The notes under the pieces: generated by a model
Told to the model about the DNA's origin: nothing
Databases searched by the model: none
What the model saw: the letters and a program-made list of their open reading frames with translations, nothing else
Part shown: positions 1 through 11,065 of the stretch, piece after piece
Layout: each line of letters opens with the position of its first letter
How positions within the stretch are numbered: the first letter of the stretch is position 1
Assembly (NCBI GenBank): GCA_036936605.1
Contig: JAUPFV010000003.1
Location: 105,719,278-105,783,277 of the forward strand
DNA from: Limnanthes douglasii subsp. nivea
Taxonomy: Eukaryota; Streptophyta; Magnoliopsida; Brassicales; Limnanthaceae
Direction of reading: 5' to 3'
DNA length: 64,000 nt
Program-made: the position numbers and the translations under genes

Positions 1-3000
1 GCCTCGCCCTATTGGAGACGTCCCCTTTCCTATTGCAGACGTTCCCTCTTTTGTTGGAGACATCCCCTTGCCTTATTGGAGACGACCAATCGTCCTATTA
101 GAGACGACCCCTCGCCCTATTGTAGACGAACCCTCCCCTTGTTGTAGACAAACCTTCGCCATATTAGAGATGTCCCCTCGTCATGATGGAGACAACCCCT
201 CGTCATGTTAGAGACGTCCCCTCGCCCAGTTGTAGACAGCCCCTCCTTGTATTGTAGACGACCCCTCGAGTGGGTGTAGATGTCCCCTCTTTCTTTTAGA
301 GACATCCCCTCGTCCTGTTGGAGACGTCCTCTTGTCTTGTTGTAGACGTCCTCTCATTCTATTGGAAACGCCGCCTCGTCCTGTTGGAGACACCCCTTCG
401 TCTTGTTGGAGACGTCCTCCCGCTATGTTGGAGACGTTGCCTTGCCTTATTAGAGACGTCCCCTCGCTCTGTTATAAACGACCCGCCTTCTATTGTAGAC
501 GAAACCTCGAGTGGTTGTAGATGTCCCATCGTTCTTTTGGAGACGTCCCTTCACCCTGGTTGAGACGTCCCCTTGTCTTATTCGAGACGTCCTCCTGCTA
601 TGTTGGAGACGTTGTCTCGCCCTGTTGAAGATGACCCATTCTCCTATTGTAGACGAATCCTCCCTTTGTTTTAGACGATCTCTTGACGTGTTGAAGATGA
701 CCCCTCGCCCTGTTAGAGACGACCTCTCACCATGTTGCAGACGTCCCCTCGTTCTGTTGGAGAAGTCCTCTTGCTATGCTGGAGACGTTGTCCCGTCATG
801 TTGGAGATGTCCCATTGCCTGTAGGAGACGTCTTCTTGTCTTGTTGGAGACATCTCCTCGCCTTATTGGAGTCGACCTCTCGCCCTGCTGAAGATGACTC
901 CTCGTACTGTTGTAGACGAACCCTCTCCTTGCTGTAGACGACCCCTCGACATGTTTGAGACGTCCCCTCGTCTTGTTGGACACGTCTTCCCGCTATGTTG
1001 GAGACACTGCCTCGCCTTGTTGGAGACGTCCCCTTGCCTGTTGAAGACGTCATGTTGTCTTGTTGGAGACATCCTCTCGCCTTATTGAAGACGACCCATC
1101 GCCCTGCTGGAGACGACCCATCGCCCTGTTGTAGACGAATCATCCCCTTGTTGTTGGAGACATCTTGACATGTTGGAGACGTCCCATCATCGTGTTGGAG
1201 ACGTCCCCTCATCGTGTTGGAGACGTGCCTTCGCCTTGTTGGAGACGTCCCATTGTATTGTTGGAGATGACCCCTCGCCCTGATGGAGACAACCCCTTGT
1301 CGTGTTGAAGACATCCTCTTGCCTTGTTAGAGACGTCCCCTTGTCCTGTTGGAGACGTCACCTCAACCTGTTGGAAACTTCTCCTCGCCCTATTGGAGAA
1401 GACCCCTCGACTGGCTGTAGACAAACCCTCGCCTTGTTGGAGACATCCCTTCACCGTGTTGGATATGTCCGTCGTCCTGTTAGAGGCGACACTTGACCTG
1501 TTGGAGACTTCCCCTTCTCATATTAGGGAAGACCCCTCGCCCTGTTGGAGACATCCCCTCACCCTATTGGAGATATCCTCTGGTCCTGTTAGAGACGTCC
1601 CCTCGCCCGGTTAGAGACAGCCCCTTACCCTATTGGAGATGTCCCCTTGTCCTGTTAGAGACGTCCCCTCGGCCTGTTGTTAACGACCCATCCTTCTGTT
1701 TTAGACGTCCTCTCGAGCTCTTGTAGATGTCCTCTCGTTCTTATGGAGACATCCTCTCGTCTTGTTGGAGACGTCTTCCCGCTATGTTGGAGACGTTGCC
1801 TCGCCCTGTTGGAGACGTCCCCTCTTCTTGTTGGAGACATCCCCTCGCCTTATTGGAGACGAACTATGGCCCTGCTGGAGACGACTCCTCGCTCTATTGG
1901 AGACATTCCCTCACCCTGTTGGAGATATCCCATTGTCATGTTATAGACGTCCCCACGCCCAATATTAGACGACCCCTCTTTTTATTGTAGACGTCCCCTC
2001 GAACTCTTGTAGATGTCCCCTCATTCTTATGGAGACGTCCCCTCGTCTAGTTGGACACGTCTTCCCGCTATGTTGGAGACGTTACCTCGCCCTGTTGGAG
2101 ACGTCCCCTTTCCTGTTGCAGACGTCCCCTCGTCTTGTTGAAGACATCCTCTTACCTTATCGGAGACGACCCATCTCCCTGCTGGAGACGGCCCCTCGCC
2201 TTGTTGTAGACGAATCCTCTCATTGTTGTTGGAGACATCTCGACGTGTTGGAGACTTCACCTCGTCGTGTTGGAGACGTGCCTTTGCCTTGTTGAAGACA
2301 TCCCCTCGTCGTGTTGGAGATGTGCCTTCGCCTTGTTGGAGACGTCCTCTTGTCTTGTTGGAGACGACCACTCGCCTTATTGGAGATGACCTCTTGCTCA
2401 GCTGGAGATGACCCATCGCCCTGCTGGAGACGACCCCTCGCCCTGCTGGATACGACCCCTCATCATCTTAGAGACATTCTCTCGCCTTGTTAGAGACGTC
2501 CCCTTGTCTAGTTGGAGACGTCGCCTCAACCTGTTGAAGAATTCTCGCCCTATTAGAGAAAACATCTCGACTGGATGCAAACGAAATCTCGCTCTGTTGG
2601 AGACATCCCTTCACCATGTTGGAGATGTCTCTTATCCTGTTAGAGACAACACTTGCCCTGTTGGAGACTTCCCCTCCCCATATTGGGGAAGACCCCTCAA
2701 CCGGCTGCAAACAACGCTTCGCCCTGTTGGAGACATCCCCTCACCCTGTTAGAGATGTCCTCTCGTCCTGTTAAAGACATCCCCTCGCCCTGTTGTAGAC
2801 GACCCCTTCATCTATTGTAGACGATCCCTCGAGCGGATCTAGATGTCCCCTCGTTCTTTTGGATTCGTCCGCTCGTCTTGTAGGAGACGTCCTCCCGCTA
2901 TGTTGGAGACGTTGCCTCGCCCTATTAGAGATGTCCCCTTGTATGTTGGAGATGTCCCCTCGTCCTGTTAGAGATGTACCTTCGCCCTGTTGTGGATGAC

Positions 3001-5003
3001 TCCTCCTTCTATTGTAAATGACCCCTTGAACGGTTATAGACCTCCCCTCTTTCTTGTTGGAGACGTCCTCCAGCTTCGTTGGAAGCGTTGCCTCGCCCTG
3101 TTAGAGATGTCCCCTTGCCTATTGCAGATGTCGGATCGTTTTGTTGGAGACATCGCCTCGCCTTATTGGAGACGACCCATAGACCTGCTGGAGACGACCC
3201 CTCGCCCTGTTGTTGACGAATACTCCCCTTGTTGTAGATGACATTTCACATGTTGGAGACGTCCCTTCACCTGGTTAGAGACATCCCCTTGTTCTTTTGG
3301 AGATATCCCCTCAACCTGTTGGACACTTCTCCTCACCTTGTTAGAGACGTCCCATCGCCTTGTTGCAGACAACCCCTCCTTCTATTGTAGACATCCCCTC
3401 GAGATCTTGTAGATATCTCCTCGTTCTTATGGAGACATTTCCTCATCTTGTTGGAAAGGTCTTCCCGCTATGTTGGAGACGTTGTCTCGCCCTGGTTGAG
3501 ACGTCCTCTTGCCTGTTGCAGACGTCCCCTCGTCTTGTTGGAGACAACCCCTCGCCTTATTGGAGACAACCCATCGCCCTGCTGGAGACGACCCCTCGCC
3601 TTGTTGTAGACGAATCCTCCCTTTGTTGTTGAAGACATCTCGACGTGTTGGAGACGTCCCCTTATAGTGTTGGAGATGTCCCTTCGCCTTGTTGGAGACG
3701 TCCCTTTGTCTTGTTGGAGACGACCCCTCACCTTATTGGAGATGACGCCTCATCCTACTGGAGACGACCCCTCTCCCTGCTGGATACGACCCCTCGCCTT
3801 GTTGTACACGAACCCTCCCCTTATTGTAGACGATCCCTCGACATGTTGGAGACATCTACTCGTCGTGTTGGAGACGTCCCCTCGCCTTGTTAGAGACGTA
3901 CCATTGCCTTGTTAGAGATGTCCCCTCGCCTTGTTAGAGACGTCCTCTCGTCCTGTTGTAGACGACCCATCCTTCTATTGTAGACCTTCCTTCAAGCTCT
4001 TTTAGATGTCCCATCGTTCTTATGGTGACGTCCGCTCGTCTTGTTGAAGATAACTTCCCGCTATGTTGGATATGTTGCATCGCCATGTTGGAGACGTTCC
4101 CTTGCTTGTTGCATACGTCCTCTCGTCGTTTTGGAGACATCCTCTCGCCTTATTGGAGACGACCTATCGCCCTGCTGGATACGACCCATCGCCTTGTTAG
4201 AGACATCCCCTCACCCTATTGGAGATGTCCCCTTGTTCTGTTAGAGACGTCCCCTCGCCCTGTTGTAGACGACCCCTCGTTCTATTATAGGCGTCCCCTC
4301 GAGCTTTCATAGATGTCCCTTCGTTCTTATGGAGACGTCCCCTCGTCTTGTTGGAGATGTCTTCCTGCTAAGTTGGAGATGTTGCCTCGTCCTGTTGGAG
4401 ACGTCCCCTTTCCTGTTGTAGACGTCCCCTCGTCTTGCTGGAGACATCTCCTCGCCTAATTGGAGACGACCTATCGCCCTGGTGGAGACGACCCCTCACC
4501 CAGTTGTAGACGAATCCTCCCCTTGTTGTTGGAGACATCTCGACGTGTTGGAGACATCCCCTCGTCTTATTGGAGACATCCTCTCGCCTTAATAGACATG
4601 TCCCCTTCTCTTGTTGGAGATGTTCCCCTAATATGTTGGAGAATTCACCTCGCCCTATTGGAGAAGACTCCTCGAACGGCTGCAGACGACCCCTCGCCTT
4701 GTTGAAGATATCTCATCACCCTGTTGGAGATGTCTCCTCGTCCTATTAGAGACGTCCCATTGCCTTATTGTAGACTCCTCCTCCTTCTATTGTAGATGAC
4801 CCCTCGAGCGGTTGTAGACGTCCCCTCGTTCTTTTGGAGATGTCCCCTCGTCCTGTTGGAAACGTCCCCTGGTCTTGTTGGAAACATCCTCCCGCTATGT
4901 TAGAGACGCTGCCTCGCCATGTTGGAGACATCCCCTAACCTGTTGGAGACGTCCCCTGGTCTTGTTGTTCATATCCCCTCGCCTTATTAGAGATGACCCC
5001 TCA
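1..5003. repeat. Minisatellite array, ~22-bp unit, open at left edge
   Basis: Roughly 225 degenerate head-to-tail units of 21-23 bp, with a core close to GGAGACGTCCCCTCG followed by CCTTGTT or CCTATT. Units differ mainly at GACGT (GACAT, GATGT) and CCTCG (CCTTG, CCTCA). One variant containing CGCTATGTTGGAGACG recurs near 420, 598, 775, 990, 1771, 2068, 2897, 3456, 4050 and 4897, so multi-unit blocks have been copied. The array stops abruptly near 5003, where AT-rich single-copy DNA begins. Many long open frames run through it on both strands. They arise because the period is 1 mod 3 and the unit has few stops, and they are not credible genes. There are no spacers, so this is not a CRISPR array. 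Confidence 0.95.
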
Positions 5004-5295
5004 TAAAAATGATCATGCCAGATGATAGAGCCAAAACCTAAAATATTACAATTTGTTTGGCAAGGCATGTGTAGTTGATATAAATGATATACAAAAAAGT
5101 CTCATTAGACCCTTCCTGTATCGTTTAAGTTTGGATGAATCAACTTTCTTTCTAGAAGAACTTCATGAGGGAAACGATAGTGCACATTACAACTACAAAA
5201 TATTACATCAACAATTCCTCATAACATGATATTTTTGGACGAAGTTTCTAGCACACGCCAACCTAGTTAAATACTACAACATGTACCAATTCCTT

Positions 5296-5440
5296 ATCCT
5301 AGTCATTCCTCTCAAGTTGGTACTAGAGGCTATTACATTTGACATGTGGGGTTTGGACCTAGTTGGACCCTAACCGAAGATATTAGATAGTCGGAAACCT
5401 TTGGTAAGGGTGCATTATATGATGGGTAGAATCATAATGT
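5296..5440 (+). pseudogene. Ty3/gypsy integrase fragment
   Basis: One frame from about 5326 reads TFDMWGLDLVGP, a stop, then PKILDSRKPLVRV. This matches the start of the integrase core of Tat-type gypsy elements, where a W-G-x-D-L-V-G-P-L-P motif carries the first catalytic Asp. Only about 40 codons can be recognised, with a stop inside the motif. It is a scrap with no LTRs nearby. Confidence 0.6.
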
Positions 5441-6034
5441 TCGGCTAAAATCCAAGCAAAATAAGTTAGATCTTTGAGGAAGTTATTGTAAATGCCTAAT
5501 TAGGTCCTTTATTACATCCCAAGTTATCGTGCTAGGGATATATTATTTCTTTAAATAGGTATAATATGAACTTTTGGCTTAAATCCAGCCAAGAAAAGTT
5601 ATTAATTTTTCAAAATAATTATATGATGTAAGAATAATGTAAATCTGACAATTTCCAAATGTTTGCCTAGAATGTTTTGGCCAAATGCCGGATATTATGT
5701 AACATTTCTTGTCAAATTTTCATCCTCAATAAAACAGATTAGTGAAGATAACAAAAAAAATCATGATATAATCCATACATGTGTCCTTTGATGTGCGGCC
5801 ACGAAATGCCTAAATTTTCTCCAATACGTCTTAAGGGTATACTTAACCAATCCAAGCAACACCACATAATTTTGTGTATCAAATGAAAATTGTAGTCCTA
5901 GTTGTAATAACATAAACTTGAATTCTTTATTATTACGAGAGAATAAATACCAATATGGCCCCTGGCCCCAAACTTGACTGAATCAAAGTAAGTAAAATAA
6001 AATCTCACATATACATAAAGCACTGAAGAAGCTA

Positions 6035-6256
6035 ATGAAAAATAGGTATGAATCCAAATTCCGCTATCATATTTTCAAGGTATCTGATCCCATACTTAGA
6101 CGTGTGTTCCTTTATTTAAATGATAATTTGCTTAAGAAACAAGGTTGGAACTGGGAAGACGCCTACACTATATCAGCCACGACCAAACAAATGTTTTTAC
6201 AAAAATTTGATGAAGAGGGTTGCCACTGCCTCATCCATATAATTTATAGCACTTGA
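6035..6256 (+). CDS. Unrecognised 73-codon open frame
   Basis: An ATG-to-stop frame of 73 codons in AT-rich spacer. The protein would be charged, with an aromatic-rich middle (GWNWEDAYT) and two cysteines near the end. I recognise no family, no splice partners and no transposon context. It may be a chance frame or a piece of a decayed exon. Confidence 0.12.
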   Translation: MKNRYESKFRYHIFKVSDPILRRVFLYLNDNLLKKQGWNWEDAYTISATTKQMFLQKFDEEGCHCLIHIIYST

Positions 6257-6480
6257 ATTTGTATACTTTTTAAATATTTAACTCAATGTCAATTTTTATT
6301 TGTATTTAATTCATTCGGTTTATATTTCTATAATTGAGATGTATTATTGCCTACTCTAATGGAACGATAAAATATTAAAGATACACTTGTTTTTAATAAA
6401 AAATATTTTATCATTTATATATGCGTTTGGATAAAAAAATTGAAATTAAATCCTAAACTTGTACGAGCATACGGGATCTT

Positions 6481-6500
6481 TATATATATATATATATACA
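6481..6500. repeat. TA microsatellite
   Basis: A run of about nine TA dinucleotides. A similar short TA run lies near 24412-24430. Confidence 0.8.
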
Positions 6501-7171
6501 CCATATACCTTCGGAATTGATTACTCTTCTATGAAGGACCCTGAAATCAACATAGGGTTAATTATGTTTGTTGTTGGGTTCAAATACATAAAATAAACCA
6601 AGTCAATATTTGACTGAAATGTAATACTTCATTTCTTCCTTCATAACCCACCTAAAGGTGTATATGTTGCTAAAAGTTTTGAATAATTGAGGTTAAATGA
6701 GCTAAAAACCTTTGTATATTTGAATCTGCAATAAAGACATCATCCGAAGCATTTTGTACATCATACTTAATTGCATCCTATAGTACAAACCTTATCATAA
6801 GGAATTCAAAATAGTGTAAAACCAATTACCAAACTGAAAGTGTCCCTACATCACTCGTGAGAAAATATGGGTTTAGCATATGACTAGGTAAGTTAAATAT
6901 ACTCAAACTCTAGCAGTTAAAAAAATTATGAATAACCTTAAATAATTGGAGCATATTTTACAAATAAAAGTAGATGAATACATTCATAAAATACCTCGCA
7001 CGTACAAAGACTTGTGTTTTTAAAAAATATAAAAATATCTATAGAATATAACTATTTATTCATGTTTTCAATTTTTTCTAGAGCAACAACTATTTTTTCT
7101 TCCTATTTATCCCAGTCTTGACTTTAGTCACATACAACTCTATGGTGCAAGCAATTTCCTTAGATGGCTCA

Positions 7172-7407
7172 GCTGGAGGTACATAAGATTAAACCTAATC
7201 CAAGTTTATACTGGGAAAGGCTCAATCAATGTTGAGAGCCAGATTAGCCTCCAAAAGTATCGGTATGTTTCCCAAACCGTCCTTGGACATACCTCTTCTA
7301 ATTTCGACAATTTGACATTATTGTTGTAATATACGAATTAAAAAAATTATATAGTTTCATGCATATCATTATGGAGGTACATAAGATTAAACCTAATCCA
7401 ACTTTAT
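7172..7407. repeat. Direct repeat of ~35 bp, 198 bp apart
   Basis: The stretch beginning TGGAGGTACATAAGATTAAA occurs at 7174 and again at 7372, with one mismatch over about 35 bp. The DNA between shows no gene. It could be the remains of a segmental duplication or of short terminal repeats. Confidence 0.6.
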
Positions 7408-8766
7408 CCATTCATTTTTGTTTACCTTTTGTTTGCTTACGTATGTGACGGTTAGCCATATATTTTTTTAGCATGACGTCCATCTTACAATGGCTTGACT
7501 ATCATCTCAAATAAAGGTGTAAAGTTAGGCCAAACAAGATCATTTTTTGCCGAGATGTTATGTAGCATAGAAATAGCATAAAACATGTTTTGCACGAAAA
7601 TAAGGTTAATTTATTAAAAATCAATCGACAAAGTTTAAATATATTAGAACTTAATATCAATAACGAGCTCTACAAATGGTCAGTTAACAGGAATGAATCG
7701 AGTTTGTGATGAAATGAAAAACTATTCTATTTGTTTAATGGATAAAGTCATTCATATTTGGCAACTCCCATCACCTAGATTTTATCATTGATTGTTCACA
7801 TGGGTTTGGTCAACACTACTAGAACGATAGGTCTGGCTCGCTTATCTTCAGATTCAAGAGCTAATTAAAATAGAATAATTTTGAATGCAAGTTGGATGAC
7901 CAAGTTCGTACATTTGACCAAGTTCATACATTTATAACGCCCTCCAATAATTTTAGAAGCATATTTCCTCTATATTTTGATCCACATGTATGGTGTACGC
8001 CTAATTAAGAGCCAAATTATCCTCTTTTCTTAGGTGTCACATATTGATCAAGTAGTTTGTCGGTCTTCGAGTTATGCTCAGGAATACTAAAGAGCATTTT
8101 CATAGTTTTTTGGAATCATAAAAGGGTATTAATGACTTTATATTGGTGTAAGAATGGCAGATAAACGTAAAGGATTTTATTAGTCAAACTAATACTACTT
8201 AATGGGAGAAATATTTTTATCTTAAATGGATATTGTGCCAGGCTAGTGGCCACTATTGATGCAACTAATAACCTTCACCCATTAGGTATCAGTTGGCTAT
8301 GACACATAATATTGACTTGAAAAACCCCAAATAGTTAGAAGTGTAAAGACAGTTGAACCTAGATATAAAAAATATGAGACTACGTTATATGCCAATGTGT
8401 GAACCAATGTCTCTTTCACCTTTAGTAGATGAACCATGATTGTGCTAGATTTGTCCCACTATACCTTCAGGTTCGACAGATCTTCCGACCTCTAGTTAAC
8501 ATAAATCTTGTTTATTACTCTATTTATGATGAGTACAACTAGGTTTATCTAGATCCATTATTTGGATGCAACAGTGTGGTCTGGACCTTCTCACCCTCTC
8601 ATGTCAATAGGCGCCCCATTGAAAACATGTGATAGGTTACTCCACGTGATTTTTGGAGCACTAGGATCTGGGTCAAATAACTAATAGACCATCAAACCAA
8701 ACCTTGTAGACATAAAATTTTAAAACATAAATCCCCAAAGCTTGATAAATATAGGTTTGAAAGTTA

Positions 8767-9090
8767 AGGTGTAAATAGTTGCATAGTCCATCGACTACCC
8801 CGTTTTCTTTTATTGAGTCCTTTAACTTAAAAATTATCATTTTGGGTCTCTAGACTTGATAAAATCTATAAATTTAATCCTTAGACTTATAAAATCTATA
8901 AATTTAGTCCATCGACTTGGTAAAATCTATAAATTTAGTCTGTAACGAGTGATCTTTTCCCTAGCTTAAGGGATTAAATTTATTAATTTTGCCAAGTTGA
9001 GGGACCCAAAATGATGATTTTGAAGTCGATAGACTAAATGAAAGAAAATGGAATAGTTGAGGAACTATTTAGTTATTTAAGTCAACAGTC
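8767..9090. mobile_element. Foldback MITE with ~110-bp inverted arms
   Basis: The left arm (about 8771-8880) and right arm (about 8970-9086) are imperfect inverted copies. TTTTCTTTTATTGAGTC and CATTTTGGGTCTCTAGACTT on the left match the reverse complement of the right arm. Between them a ~36-bp module (GACTT...AAAATCTATAAATTTA) is repeated three times at 8850-8945. A related partial copy lies at 60112-60265. Long arms and a short non-coding middle fit a non-autonomous DNA transposon. The exact ends and target duplication are not resolved. Confidence 0.75.
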
Positions 9091-11065
9091 AATATAAACA
9101 AATTTTTATGCTGGGTAATAGCATGACACTCTGTATTAACCACTATTGAAAGAATACAGAAGAATTCTCCAAATGAGGGAACCAACACTCGTTTTAACTA
9201 TCTTAACCGTCATTATCAGATTCGTGATTAATTCACATAACATTGCAAGCTATTTTTAGTTAAAAGAAAGAAATTAGGTCTTAACGAAATAGTATGATGA
9301 ACAAAAGCAGTCAAGAGAAAACGTTCAGATAGATGTGAAAGAAAAATCAAAACAATTATCTAAAGTGACAAATAATTAGACATATACCTATTGATATGTT
9401 ATGTATATTTTCGATATGCTGATTCAGTTAACCAATAAACGTTTTAATATGTTGATTCAGTTAATAAACGTTTCAGGTTGTGTCTATATACTACGAATTG
9501 AAAGACCGGAAAGACCGCATCACTAACGGTCATGCATACCAAATTATAAATATCTGCAACATGTGTTGTCAGACACATTATTGTTTATCCCATAAGCAAT
9601 ACATATCAAATGAGGCTCCAGATAACTAGTGTGTGTAATCCCCATTCCCTAGGCATAATCATATACTTAATATGATAATTGTTCGTCTAATCTGTGACAT
9701 TTTGAAGCACAAGTTGTTTGGTCAGTTTAAATGCTAGTCTAACTCCTATTTGGAATGGTCACTCTAAATGCAACTTCACTCATATTTGGCACTTCGGACC
9801 TCAAGTGTCCTGGTTACTCTCTATGTTGGTACAACATATGTAGCTTTTCCAATCTCAAGTGGTTTGATATATCTATGTTTTGACTAAGTTGTGGCAAGTA
9901 TCAGTGTTCTGGCTTTTCGGTGGTATACTTGTGGCTTTGGTTGGTCTATTTTAGTAATATTTTCAAGGTCTAAAGCACTGAAAGAGCTACAATGATCAAA
10001 TACAAAGCAATTCTGCAAGCTTCTCGATATGAGCCAAATTTTATATTTTTCAATGAAATATCGGCTAGCATAAAATCAAAAGTCCGAGCATATATTACTC
10101 ATTCTTGTACTTTTTTTATCTCGAAAAATAGTCTTTTTTCTCAAATGAGGTTTTGAAAGAGAATAGTAAACCTCAAAACTCTTTGAGTTGAGTCATAATT
10201 GACTCGATAGCTCAATTTAGTAAATAATGTATGGTTTCTTTAGATTTTTTTTACCATATCACAACTTCAGACAGACAACCAAAATAAAAGTGTGTTAAAA
10301 AATAAAAACCCTACTAAATTGTGCAAAATAAAATTTATAAATTAATACAAAATAAAATTTTAAAGTTCGGACTTCGATTATTGTCTGACCGATCCGTTCG
10401 CGCATAAAAAGTAGAAACAAAAGTTAATACACGTTGAGAAATAATATATTTTAATTTCATAGTCTATCTCAGTTCTCTCAAGCCACTAAAGAAACTAAAG
10501 ATAGGAGTTTCGAAAACTTAACTCATTTGGTTTGGAACAATAAAAGGATTAGTGCCATCCTTAAAAAGAGTAAATATGTGAATATTTTTGAAGTTAAATA
10601 TATGGTAAAAAATATATTCTGGTATATTGGTAATTCAATTTCAATTGAAAACAAATTTTAAATTTTAAAAGTTAATAATTACATTCGTAAATATATTTTA
10701 AATTAATGTCAACTATGTTTAAAGGGTGTCGGAAAAAATAAAATACTTTACAATAAGACATATCAGTTTAAGAAAACTCCTTTTTCTTTTACATTTTTCT
10801 TTGCACGGCACAAATATTATAATTTAGCTAATGTATCATATACGAATTATTCAAAGTCTAGTGGTTCTACATGATGGAAAACGAAATTGCATGATAGAAG
10901 TCGTGCAGCTCATTTAACTCAAACACAACTTCAAACATTTGGTAATATTTCTTATACTATATGATGTTGGTCAACGATCAGACAAGTGATTTCTATGTTC
11001 TTTCTCCCTCTAGTTTAAATTGTTATATTTTCAATTTATGCAGGATCAAGATTTAGAAGCGAAGC
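9091..11065. other. AT-rich region upstream of the receptor kinase gene
   Basis: No coding sequence was recognised. A small tandem duplication (GATTCAGTTAA...AATAAACG, period 31-33 bp) lies at 9418-9475. The last few hundred bases must hold the promoter of the kinase gene, but I see no distinctive element I can defend. Confidence 0.5.

Larger units (their letters stand above)
5004..8766. other. AT-rich intergenic DNA, largely unassigned
   Basis: No gene structure was recognised here beyond the gypsy integrase scrap near 5300, a short open frame at 6035, a TA microsatellite and one separated direct repeat, all listed separately. The sequence is AT-rich with stops in all frames, as expected of old decayed plant intergenic DNA. 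Confidence 0.6.

Noticed and set aside
1..5003. Many overlapping open frames of 60-170 codons on both strands
   Set aside because: They are read-throughs of the 22-bp minisatellite; all frames give the same repeat peptide, with no start context, introns or domain similarity.
1..5003. Possible CRISPR-like array
   Set aside because: Units are contiguous without unique spacers, and the window is clearly plant nuclear DNA.
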